From the NCBI GenBank assembly GCA_964641135.1, contig CAZXJV010000033.1, positions 1 through 28,094 of the forward strand: a stretch of DNA of 28,094 bases, in the 5' to 3' direction. Shown here piece after piece: positions 16,302 to 23,577 of the stretch. Made by a program: the position numbers and the translations under genes. How positions within the stretch are numbered: position 1 is the first letter of the stretch; every line of letters starts with the position of its first letter. This DNA comes from Teretinema sp964641135. GTDB taxonomy: Bacteria > Spirochaetota > Spirochaetia > Treponematales > Treponemataceae. Below the pieces are notes generated by a model that worked only from the letters and a program-made list of their open reading frames with translations, had not been told where the DNA came from and ran no database searches.

Positions 16302-17784
16302 AGCACTGATTGTCGGCGCAGGTCTGGGAGGGCTCGCGGCTGCTGCCTGCCTTGCAACTCGCGGCTGGAAAGTTGAGGTCCACGAAGCTGCAGAAGGTCC
16401 GGGAGGAAAGGCTGGAAGCTGGACTCAGGACGGGTTCCGTTTTGACACCGGTCCCTCTCTTGTTACAATGACCGCTGTGTTTGACGAGTTGTTTACCCGT
16501 TGCGGTGAACAACGTACAGAACAGATCGACTTCGTCGAGCTTGAACAGATATCGCATCTGTTTTGGGATGATGGCCGCAGGATGACAACGGCTGCAAGTC
16601 CTGCTGTAATGGCCGCAGCCTTGCACAAAACCTTTGGCGAAGCAGATACACAGGTAAAAAAGTATTTCAGGAAAACGGCTGCGTTATGGAAACTGACATC
16701 CCCCCTGTTTCTTGAACGATCGCTTCACGAAGCTTCAACCTGGCTTTCACCGGCCAGCCTGCGCGGAATACTTGCAATGCCGACACTGGAAACAGGCACA
16801 ATCCTGCACAAACTTCACTGCCGCTACTTTAAATCTGATCAGGCCCGGCAGATCTTTGACCGCCTTGCAACCTATAACGGATCAAGCCCGTACCTGTGTC
16901 CCGGAACGCTGGCAGTTATTGCCCATGCAGAGTACGGGCTCGGAGGCTATGCAGTAAGGGGCGGCATTCGCCAAATCCCGGAAACAATCGAAGCTCTCGC
17001 CCGCAGAAAGGGAGCCGTATTCCATTACGGGTCACGTGTAAAAAAGATCATAATTACAGAGGGAAGGGCCACCGGCCTGGAACTTGAAAGCGGTAAGATC
17101 TGTCAGGCAGATCTGGTTATCTGTAATGCCGATGCAGCAACCGCTTATAGCGGAATACTTTCATCCCTGACTGACGATCCCCTCGCAAAACGCTACCGCC
17201 GCCTTGAACCTTCTTCATCCGGGCTTGTCTTTTTATGGGGTATACACGCACGATTCAAGGAACTTGGTGTAAATAATGTCTTTTTTTCACCCGAGTACAG
17301 CAAGGATTTTGAAGCTGCCTTCAATGCGCTCTCCTGTCCCCCTGACCCGACCGTATATGTAAACATCACCTCAAAGGTTCATTCTTCCGACGCCCCGGAC
17401 GGCTGTGAAAACTGGTTTGTACTGGTTAATGCACCGCGCGACGCCGGCCAGAACTGGGCAGAGGAAGCACAAAAAACCCGCAAAGCCGTGCTTTCCAGAC
17501 TGTCCGCGGTTCTGGGCTGCGACATTGAATCCCTGATCCGCGTCGAGCGGATCATCACACCGCCAGAAATAGAAAGACAGACATCCTCGGCTCACGGCAG
17601 TCTGTATGGTATATCCAGCAACAGCCGTCTTTCCGCTTTTTTACGACATCCAAACAAACACCCCCGATGCAAAGGACTGTATCTATGCGGAGGATCTGTA
17701 CATCCCGGCGGAGGAATGCCGCTTGCACTGCGATCGGGCATGATATGCGCCGATCTTGTTTCCCGGTATGAAGGAGGCTTTTAA
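16294..17784 (+). CDS. crtD: Carotenoid 3,4-desaturase (CrtD-like, CrtI superfamily)
   Basis: FAD-dependent carotenoid desaturase of 496 aa. The N-terminal fold ALIVGAGLGGLAAAACLATR begins at residue 4, so the ATG at 16294 is the natural start; an upstream in-frame ATG (16246) would add 16 unneeded residues overlapping the cyclase. The C-terminus GSLYGISSNSRLSAFLRHPN ... CGGSVHPGGGMPLALRSG closely resembles 1-hydroxycarotenoid 3,4-desaturases (CrtD) of Bacteroidetes and differs from the TGQYPHPGVGVPM form of the first desaturase in this operon. It would act on the 1'-hydroxylated end made by CruF, yielding the torulene-type chromophore. No clear Shine-Dalgarno is seen, so it probably depends on coupling with the cyclase gene. 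A second phytoene/diapocarotenoid desaturase is the main alternative. Confidence 0.85.
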   Translation: MPEALIVGAGLGGLAAAACLATRGWKVEVHEAAEGPGGKAGSWTQDGFRFDTGPSLVTMTAVFDELFTRCGEQRTEQIDFVELEQISHLFWDDGRRMTTAASPAVMAAALHKTFGEADTQVKKYFRKTAALWKLTSPLFLERSLHEASTWLSPASLRGILAMPTLETGTILHKLHCRYFKSDQARQIFDRLATYNGSSPYLCPGTLAVIAHAEYGLGGYAVRGGIRQIPETIEALARRKGAVFHYGSRVKKIIITEGRATGLELESGKICQADLVICNADAATAYSGILSSLTDDPLAKRYRRLEPSSSGLVFLWGIHARFKELGVNNVFFSPEYSKDFEAAFNALSCPPDPTVYVNITSKVHSSDAPDGCENWFVLVNAPRDAGQNWAEEAQKTRKAVLSRLSAVLGCDIESLIRVERIITPPEIERQTSSAHGSLYGISSNSRLSAFLRHPNKHPRCKGLYLCGGSVHPGGGMPLALRSGMICADLVSRYEGGF

Positions 17785-18449
17785 TGAACACATCCGGCTC
17801 TCTAAAACAGGATAAACACCTGCTCGTTTTTTCTGCCCTGCTGATCTGCTTGTATTCCGTCGGAATAGCCGGCCATATAGTGCCGGCAACCCGCCAGCTT
17901 ATGACCGGTCTTACCCCATGGTTTTTGTTTACAACCGGCGCTTTGGCCTTTTACCTTGCTATCCCGGAATCCCGCAAAAAAACATTTATTATCTGGGCGG
18001 CCCTGTCGTTTCTTGTTACCTTTGCCCTTGAATCCCTGGGTGTAGCAACAGGAGCCGTATTCGGCTCCTATGTATACGGTCCCGTTCTGGGTACCCACTT
18101 TTTTGGGGTTCCTCCTGTTATCGGATTTAACTGGGTACTGGTTATTCTTGCTTTTATTGACCTTGCAGTCCGCCTTCCCCGTGGCAGGATCATCGGACCG
18201 GTGATTGCAGCCTGTGCTGCAACCGGTTTTGACTGGATAATGGAACCGGCTGCTATCGGACTGAACTACTGGACCTGGGCACAGGGCGACATACCCCTGC
18301 AAAATTACCTGGCATGGTTTCTTATCGCGCTTGCAGCCTCCTGTGCCTATTCAGCGCTCAATCTGCGTTCCAGGCGTCCTGTCGCCCTGGTGCTTGCACT
18401 CATTCAGGTCGTTTTTTTCCTGGTTCTCAGACTGGCTCTTTTTCGTTAA
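17784..18449 (+). CDS. cruF: Carotenoid 1,2-hydratase (CruF, DUF422 family)
   Basis: Integral membrane protein of 221 aa with about six to seven hydrophobic helices. It carries the DUF422/CruF signatures TFALESLGVATGAVFGSYVY followed by GPVLGTHFFGVPPVIGFNW, and later TGFDWIMEPAAIGLNYWTW. CruF adds water across the 1',2' double bond of an acyclic psi end, as in myxol/saproxanthin (bacteria) and bacterioruberin (haloarchaea) pathways. The start overlaps the crtD stop by one base (TAATG) with GGAGG eight bases upstream. Placement next to crtD and a cyclase is the expected set for a monocyclic tertiary hydroxy carotenoid. Family assignment is firm; exact substrate is inferred. Confidence 0.9.
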   Translation: MNTSGSLKQDKHLLVFSALLICLYSVGIAGHIVPATRQLMTGLTPWFLFTTGALAFYLAIPESRKKTFIIWAALSFLVTFALESLGVATGAVFGSYVYGPVLGTHFFGVPPVIGFNWVLVILAFIDLAVRLPRGRIIGPVIAACAATGFDWIMEPAAIGLNYWTWAQGDIPLQNYLAWFLIALAASCAYSALNLRSRRPVALVLALIQVVFFLVLRLALFR

Positions 18450-18458
18450 TATCTATTC

Positions 18459-19295
18459 ATGAAGGTTATCCTTGCCGAAGAATATGGTTTTTGCAACGGT
18501 GTCCGGCGGGCTCTCGCCCGTCTGGACAAGGCTATAGCCGATAATCCGGATACCCCGGTCTGTTCAATCGGCGAGATAATCCATAATAACGATGTTGTAG
18601 AAAAGTACGAGGCTCTGGGCGTCACAACAGTACATTCAATCCAGGATCTGAATAATACTGTCGGTGTAGTTCGTGCCCACGGACTTCCAAACTCAGTTGT
18701 AGAAAATGCAATAGCCGAGGGCCGTCATATAATTGATGCAACCTGCCCTCATGTCCGCCTGATTTCCAACCTGATAAAAAAAGAAATAGATAAAGGCACA
18801 GCAATCTACATTCTGGGCGAACCCGGCCACCCCGAGGTAATCGCAGCAACCGCCGACTTTGGAGACCGGGTTACGCTCATTGATCACACATCCTTTGATC
18901 CGGAAACATTCAACTGGCCCGGGGCTGAGGCTGTCCTTTTATCCCAGACCACAATGTCCGAAGACACTTTTGCCGGGGTGGTTAACCAGTTTGTCCGTCA
19001 CTGCCGCAGCCTGACGGTACATAACACCATCTGCCAGTCCACCCGTGTAAGACAGCGCTCGGCGGTTGAGCTTGCACATAAAGTTGACGTAATGATTGTA
19101 GTCGGTGGAAAGAACTCTTCAAACACAAAACGCCTTGCCGAACTGTGCAAACCGATTGTAAGAACAATTACCATCGAACGGGCTTCCGATCTTGAATCCG
19201 AAAATCTTGACGGACTTCAAACCGCCGGCGTAACCGCCGGAGCTTCCACTCCCGACGAAATCTTACAAGAAGTAATCACCCGTCTTTCAAAATAA
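18459..19295 (+). CDS. ispH: 4-hydroxy-3-methylbut-2-enyl diphosphate reductase
   Basis: [4Fe-4S] enzyme (LytB) that makes IPP and DMAPP in the last step of the MEP pathway. It has 278 aa. Cluster cysteines are Cys12 (EYGFCNGV), Cys96 (DATCPHV) and Cys192 (NTICQST). Diphosphate-binding His42 and His74 and the proton-relay Glu126 (GEPGHPEV) sit at E. coli-like numbers, and LSQTTMS is present. It is the last gene of the carotenoid operon, 9 nt after cruF, so precursor supply is linked to pigment production. No good Shine-Dalgarno precedes the ATG, but the N-terminus leaves no better start. It is followed by hairpin repeats and a strong terminator. Confidence 0.96.
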   Translation: MKVILAEEYGFCNGVRRALARLDKAIADNPDTPVCSIGEIIHNNDVVEKYEALGVTTVHSIQDLNNTVGVVRAHGLPNSVVENAIAEGRHIIDATCPHVRLISNLIKKEIDKGTAIYILGEPGHPEVIAATADFGDRVTLIDHTSFDPETFNWPGAEAVLLSQTTMSEDTFAGVVNQFVRHCRSLTVHNTICQSTRVRQRSAVELAHKVDVMIVVGGKNSSNTKRLAELCKPIVRTITIERASDLESENLDGLQTAGVTAGASTPDEILQEVITRLSK

Positions 19296-19320
19296 GGAAA
19301 CCCGGGCCCCAAGCCACTCG

Positions 19321-19605
19321 CCGCAACCTGAAAGTCCATCGGGACTATCAGGTTGTTTCCATACCACCACAATTCGCCCCGCGAATTGAAACAATAAAAA
19401 AGACCGGGCCCCACGCCGCAACCTGAAAGTCCATCGGGACTTTCAGGTTGTTTCCATACTCCCACAATTCGCCCCGCGAATTGAAACAATAAAAAAGACC
19501 GGGCCCCACGCCGCAACCTGAAAGTCCATCGGGACTTTCAGGTTGTTTCCATACTCCCACAATTCGCCCCGCGAATTGAAACAATAAAAAAGACCGGGCC
19601 CCACG
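19321..19605. repeat. Three 95-bp tandem repeats, each with two hairpins
   Basis: Units are 19321-19415, 19416-19510 and 19511-19605. Copies 2 and 3 are identical; copy 1 differs by three substitutions. Each unit starts CCGC, then a 14-bp stem with an ATCG tetraloop (in copy 1: 19324-19337 with 19342-19355, one mismatch; perfect in copies 2 and 3). A 14-nt spacer follows, then an 8-bp stem CAATTCGC/GCGAATTG with a CCC loop (19370-19388 in copy 1), and finally AAACAATAAAAAAGACCGGG plus CCCCACG. That tail is the ascending arm of the terminator that follows copy 3. A degenerate tail-like piece (CCCGGGCCCC, 19301-19310) precedes copy 1. With no gene between 19296 and 19616, this is the whole content of the gap. 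95 is not a multiple of three, so it is not a coding repeat. Function unknown. Confidence 0.95.
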
Positions 19606-19623
19606 CCCGGTCTTTTTTATTGT
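19581..19623. terminator. Bidirectional intrinsic terminator of the crt-ispH operon and the facing gene
   Basis: A perfect 19-bp stem: left arm 19581-19599 and right arm GCCCGGTCTTTTTTATTGT (19605-19623), loop CCCAC. The GACCGGGC core is flanked by A6 and T6, so it works as a terminator in both directions. The stop codon of the minus-strand gene (19617-19619) lies inside the right arm. Confidence 0.92.
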
Positions 19624-20672
19624 AGCATTATTAAATACGGCCGCGGGCTAAGCGAGAACACTTCTTCCGGCGACATCATGGGATCATCCCATCCGGCACC
19701 GGCCACAGTCGGTTTGGTAAATAACTTGAAAGATTTAAGCGGGATATTCGTTGCCTGGGCATTGAATGCATAACTGTGACGCTTGAGCGCAGGAGACCCG
19801 AATCCGTCAGCGCAATGAATCAACTTTACCAGTTCATAGTCGCTGCGTACCTCGGACCGGTTTTGAATCATGCGCGCCTGAAACTGATGAAACACCAGCA
19901 TCCGCCTGCCGGGAAGATTATTCTCGACAAGATAGTCCTGCAGCATCTGCTGGGCACGGTTAAGTTCGGCTCCGGTGATCGACCCTATCTCCTGCATCGG
20001 CCGGGTAGTACGCCATTCGGGATCAAGAGCCAGGTGCACGTGAGGATAGCGCAGATAGGGTAACAGACGCTGCATGGCCTGTTCCACGCTATACCTGCCG
20101 ATCTGATGGTCAAGAAAAACCAGCCAGCCCCGTTCAGCCGCATATTCAATATACTGGAGTACCAGCGAATTACGGAGTATGCCGATCTCGCCCTCCGGCC
20201 AGACTGTCCCGTAGATCATGTAGATTGCTGGAATAATACCGCGTTCTCCATTTGCCCGATCCCATTCCTCAATATGAGCGGCCATAACCTGTTCAAGATT
20301 TTGAATCGGAACCTGTCCCAGCAACCCCATATTGCGCCCGTCCGGCTTACCGTAGATTGCAAAAATATCATTATTCAATAGCACAGACTGAAGACGGTTT
20401 TCGTTAAAATCGTTCAAGGCTGCTTCATCGCGGGTCGGTACAGTAGCAAGCTGCGGCAAAAAGGATTCAACCGCCAGGGTGTCCGGGTGCACTACCTCGG
20501 GGCGCGGCGGCCTGAACAGGGCTGCCGGAAAGGCCGGATTAAAGCGGGAACCGGAAGCGCCTTTGTAAAGCGCCTCCATGCTTAACGACGGCGACTCACC
20601 GCACAAAACGGCGGCTAAAACAGCTATCGAACAGAGTAAAAGTATCTTTTTAAGGGGTGTGGACGGTGTCAT
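19617..20672 (-). CDS. Conserved secreted protein of unknown function, TIM-barrel-like
   Basis: A 351-aa exported protein. Residues 1-25 form a signal peptide (Lys-Lys then ILLLCSIAVLAAVLC); the Cys at 24 could be lipidated, but the preceding Leu-Cys is a poor lipobox. The mature part shows alternating strands and helices with conserved-looking polar motifs: FAIYGKPDGRNMGLLGQ (104-120), VFLDHQIGRYSVE (185-197), HVHLALDPEWR (211-221) and VFHQF (260-264). This resembles an uncharacterised family of secreted proteins I have seen in actinobacteria and other phyla, and the Asp/His/Glu at strand ends suggest a barrel enzyme, perhaps acting on polysaccharide. No activity can be assigned. AGGAG five bases before the ATG fixes the start. 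It follows the SprT-like gene by 54 nt on the same strand and ends within the shared terminator. Confidence 0.72.
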   Translation of the reverse strand: MTPSTPLKKILLLCSIAVLAAVLCGESPSLSMEALYKGASGSRFNPAFPAALFRPPRPEVVHPDTLAVESFLPQLATVPTRDEAALNDFNENRLQSVLLNNDIFAIYGKPDGRNMGLLGQVPIQNLEQVMAAHIEEWDRANGERGIIPAIYMIYGTVWPEGEIGILRNSLVLQYIEYAAERGWLVFLDHQIGRYSVEQAMQRLLPYLRYPHVHLALDPEWRTTRPMQEIGSITGAELNRAQQMLQDYLVENNLPGRRMLVFHQFQARMIQNRSEVRSDYELVKLIHCADGFGSPALKRHSYAFNAQATNIPLKSFKLFTKPTVAGAGWDDPMMSPEEVFSLSPRPYLIMLQ

Positions 20673-20726
20673 GGAGGCTCCTGCTTCGTTTATCGGTATA
20701 TATCAAAGCAAGCTGAAGCCCCCCTT

Positions 20727-21512
20727 TTACATAACCGCCAGACTTTCTTCCACCTGCTGAAGACGGGCATTGAGCTGGGCAATGGTTTTTTCCAGGCGGC
20801 GGCGTTCCTTTTCAAGCCGGGTTTTATGATCTTCATCTTCCGCTTTGCGGCCCACATTGACCCGCACCTCGTCAGGACTTTTATGGGCAACGAACTGCCG
20901 CTCGGCAGCGGCGCGGTCCTCGGGCGTTTTTTGGGACGCAACAATCTTCATCGCCTCGTAACCGATATCGCTGCGGATATCAAGACTGCCGATACGCACC
21001 GCCTGTTTTGCGGCAGTACGGGGCAGACACAAAACCCGGTCTATCCAGTCCTCGTAGCGGACACCGGCCTCCTTGCACAGTGCCTGCGCCCGCACCAAAA
21101 GACCTCCCAGTTCTTTCATCAGACGGCCGTTTTCCGCAAGATATTTTGAACGGATTTCCTCTGTTAATGATTCAAGAGCTGGAGAAGCCTCTGTACCAAT
21201 TTTGTAGATTCCCTTTGATTCTGCCCTGGCAAGCAGTCCATGAAACCGGGCCCAGTAAGCGGCTCCATGCGAGCGCGGTGAGCGCACGGGTCCTTCAGCC
21301 TCGCACTGCAGATGATGGGCATATTCATGAATTGCCGTATAGATCAGCTGATTATCATTATCGAAGTTCTTGTTGTGCAGCAGGATTTCATGGGTGTCCG
21401 GCTTGTATAAACCGTTTACCTTACGGCTCTGTTTGCCGGTCATCGTCACAGAAAAATCGAGGGAGGTATCCTCCAGCGAAAGCAGCAGTTCCTTGATCTG
21501 ATCCTGATTCAT
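20727..21512 (-). CDS. SprT-like HExxH protein with C-terminal coiled coil
   Basis: A 261-aa protein. The zinc-binding motif is HEYAHH (His62, Glu63, His66) in YTAIHEYAHHLQCEAEG, followed 16 residues after His66 by SHGAAYWARFHGLL, the HGxxW/F pattern with a third His (82) used by SprT/Wss1-type metallopeptidases. The N-terminal strand region DTHEILLHNKNF is also compatible with that fold. Residues 120-170 are helical and the last 45 (about 210-258) are a charged coiled coil (DHKTRLEKERRRLEKTIAQL). No signal peptide, so cytoplasmic. AGGAG stands 10 bases before the ATG. SprT-like proteins in eukaryotes act on DNA-protein crosslinks; no such role can be claimed here. Catalytic competence is inferred. 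Confidence 0.7.
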   Translation of the reverse strand: MNQDQIKELLLSLEDTSLDFSVTMTGKQSRKVNGLYKPDTHEILLHNKNFDNDNQLIYTAIHEYAHHLQCEAEGPVRSPRSHGAAYWARFHGLLARAESKGIYKIGTEASPALESLTEEIRSKYLAENGRLMKELGGLLVRAQALCKEAGVRYEDWIDRVLCLPRTAAKQAVRIGSLDIRSDIGYEAMKIVASQKTPEDRAAAERQFVAHKSPDEVRVNVGRKAEDEDHKTRLEKERRRLEKTIAQLNARLQQVEESLAVM

Positions 21513-21575
21513 TGCAGTAAACTCCTGGTTGAAAGGGTGATAAAAAAAAGCCCGATTGCCTTTGTCTTGAGCCTC

Positions 21576-22340
21576 TTACTGTGTACCCGCGCGATGTTCC
21601 CGTTCCAGGCCGGAAAGAGTTACCGCGAGTGCCGCAGTGACGGCTGTTTCGGTTCTGAGCACCCGCCCACCGAGCGACCTGCTTTCAAAACCCGCAGCCC
21701 TGAACGCACTGCGTTCTGCCGCCGTCCAGCCGCGCTCGGAACCGATTGCCAAAAGGGCAGGCACAGCGGAGTCCACCGCATCCCAGGCGGCATCAACAAG
21801 AGGGCCGGCGCATTCATCAATATCCAGTACTATTTTTACACTATAACTGCGTCCGTTTATAACAGCCAGAGCTTCGGCTACTGTTGTGTGGATTGTCAGT
21901 TCCGGCAGGGCTGTTGCCCGGGACTGCACAACACCTTCCAGCAGGGCAGACCGGGCAGAACCGTCCTTGATACAATTCGATTCCATATAACTTTTTTCAC
22001 CAAGCTCGGTACCGCACAGATGTACTGCCCGCGCACCCAGGCTGGCAGCCTCACGCAGCAGACGCTTAAGCTGAATGGGCCGGGGAAAACCCACCAGAAC
22101 CTCTACCGGTTCGAGGGGGGGCGGCTGTTCACCCGAGGGGGTAAACAGACACACAAAGCATCCGTCTTCGGCAGACTCGATCATCGCCTGCCCCGCCGGA
22201 CCGTCAATAATTCCCGCAGTAAAGCTGTCCCCCGCGGTTTTGCGCAGAACCTTGCGGATATGCCGTGCCCGTTCATCAGAACGGCCCAAAACTGCCCTCA
22301 TGCCGTCCAGTTCATCCTGTTCAAACAACACAATATTCAT
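21576..22340 (-). CDS. rsmE: 16S rRNA (uracil-1498-N3)-methyltransferase
   Basis: SPOUT-class RNA methyltransferase of 254 aa modifying U1498 of 16S rRNA. The C-terminal knot is clear: LLAIGSERGWTAAERSAFRA ... LGGRVLRTETAVTAALAV (about 195-240). The more usual GPEGG is GSERGW here. The N-terminal PUA-like half has SDERARHIRKVLR. The open frame extends 43 codons upstream, but the ATG at 22340 (MNIVLFEQDEL) matches the family start and leaves room for a promoter shared with the divergent aminopeptidase. No good Shine-Dalgarno is seen. A minus-strand TATACT (22357-22352) ends 11 nt before the ATG, so the leader may be only about 4-5 nt. Confidence 0.9.
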   Translation of the reverse strand: MNIVLFEQDELDGMRAVLGRSDERARHIRKVLRKTAGDSFTAGIIDGPAGQAMIESAEDGCFVCLFTPSGEQPPPLEPVEVLVGFPRPIQLKRLLREAASLGARAVHLCGTELGEKSYMESNCIKDGSARSALLEGVVQSRATALPELTIHTTVAEALAVINGRSYSVKIVLDIDECAGPLVDAAWDAVDSAVPALLAIGSERGWTAAERSAFRAAGFESRSLGGRVLRTETAVTAALAVTLSGLEREHRAGTQ

Positions 22341-22367
22341 ATTTACCCGGCAGTATACACGACCGGT

Positions 22368-22397
22368 TTGACTTTTAACAGCTTCCGGGTCTACAGT
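22368..22397 (+). promoter_or_regulatory. Putative promoter of the M29 aminopeptidase gene
   Basis: TTGACT (22368-22373), 18 bp, TACAGT (22392-22397), only 6 nt before the ATG at 22404. The transcript would start at or near the ATG. It shares TTTGACTTTTA with the carotenoid operon promoter. Confidence 0.38.
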
Positions 22398-22403
22398 ATA
22401 GGT

Positions 22404-23525
22404 ATGAATACACAAGAAGCTTTGGAACATTCGGCTCGCATAGTAATACAGGATGTACTTAACCTGCATGCGGGCGAACAGTTCCTTATTATCACAAATC
22501 CTTCAGGCGATGTTGAAACCATCAGCCGGGCTTTGTACAATCAGGCCCTCGCCATGGGTGTTGAAACAACCCTTATCATTCAGCCCGAAAAAACCCAGCT
22601 GGACTTTGCGAACCGCGCTGCATTGGCCGCCTTTCACGCAAACGTTGATGCCTTTGCATCCATTTCAGCCAACAAACTCGGCAAGGATGCCCTTGGAATA
22701 GCAAAACCCTGGATAATGAGCGACGGCCAGAAAATCGACCATATTTTCCATTATTACCTCGACGGACTGAAAACCCAGCGGGCTATCTGGACTCCGGGCA
22801 TCACCGTTGACATGTTTATCCGCACTGCTCCCATCGACTATGACCTGCTCCTTAAACGCTGCAGGGCCATAAGTGCAGCCCTGGAAGGTGCCGAATCAGT
22901 CCATGTCACCGCCCCGGGGGGCACCGACATTATTGTTCCCGTTGCCGGACGAAAGCCCATGAGTGATGACGGAATTTTTATCAAGGGGGGAGACGGCGGC
23001 AACGTTCCGGCAGGCGAGGTCTTTATCAGCCCGGCGAACGGGCAAAGCAGGGGCGTCATCGTTTTTGACGGCTCAATAAGCCTGAACAGCGGCGACATGA
23101 TTACCGAAACACCCGTCCGTGTTACTGTAGAAAACGGTTTTGTTACATCGGTAACAGGCGGGCGGGAAGCAGAACTGCTTGAACAATCGCTCAAGGCTGG
23201 CGAGGAACAGGCCCGGCGCTTTGCCGCCGAAGGAAAACTCTCCGCGGAAGATGGTGAAACCTATGCACGCAATGCACGCAATCTGGGCGAGCTGGGCATT
23301 GGACTTAATCCGGCGGCAGAAATCCGCGGCAATATGCTTGAGGACGAAAAAGCCTTCAGCACCTGCCATTTTGCTATCGGAAGCAACTATGACAATGACG
23401 CCGAGGCAATGATCCATCTGGACTGCCTGGTCCGCAACCCCACCATCATAATTAACCGTCCCGACGGCTCATCGGTGTGTGTGGAAAAAAACGGCACGCT
23501 GGAGCCGGCTTTCGAAAACCCGTAA
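22404..23525 (+). CDS. M29-family metallo-aminopeptidase (AmpS/AmpT-like)
   Basis: Cytoplasmic two-metal aminopeptidase of family M29, 373 aa, removing N-terminal residues from peptides. Family blocks are all present: VPAGEVFISPANGQSRG (first metal-binding Glu), NLGELGIGLNP (second Glu), DEKAFSTCHFAIGSNYDND and AMIHLDCLVRNP (His and Asp ligands). The ATG at 22404 begins the conserved N-terminus MNTQEALEHSARIVIQDVLN; the frame is open far upstream but that stretch is antisense to rsmE. No Shine-Dalgarno is visible, fitting a leaderless message. It is followed after 52 bp by an aldehyde dehydrogenase on the same strand, probably co-transcribed. Confidence 0.92.
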   Translation: MNTQEALEHSARIVIQDVLNLHAGEQFLIITNPSGDVETISRALYNQALAMGVETTLIIQPEKTQLDFANRAALAAFHANVDAFASISANKLGKDALGIAKPWIMSDGQKIDHIFHYYLDGLKTQRAIWTPGITVDMFIRTAPIDYDLLLKRCRAISAALEGAESVHVTAPGGTDIIVPVAGRKPMSDDGIFIKGGDGGNVPAGEVFISPANGQSRGVIVFDGSISLNSGDMITETPVRVTVENGFVTSVTGGREAELLEQSLKAGEEQARRFAAEGKLSAEDGETYARNARNLGELGIGLNPAAEIRGNMLEDEKAFSTCHFAIGSNYDNDAEAMIHLDCLVRNPTIIINRPDGSSVCVEKNGTLEPAFENP

Positions 23526-23577
23526 CCGGGCGCTTACAGGCACCGGATGTTTCAACACCCTGCCAACAGGAGTATCC

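Noticed and set aside
19217..19584. Minus-strand open frames of 99 and 78 codons across the tandem repeats
   Set aside because: They arise from repeat copies read in different frames (95 is not a multiple of 3), overlap the end of ispH or the terminator, and have no supporting ribosome site.
19321..19605. CRISPR array
   Set aside because: The units are contiguous 95-bp copies with no unique spacers, and no cas genes are near.
21541..21566. T8 run on the minus strand after rsmE as an intrinsic terminator
   Set aside because: Only a 4-bp stem with a G-U pair and a long loop can be drawn before it.
21537..22403. 289-codon in-frame N-terminal extension of the M29 aminopeptidase
   Set aside because: It is antisense to the well-supported rsmE gene and its translation has no family similarity; the conserved N-terminus starts at 22404.
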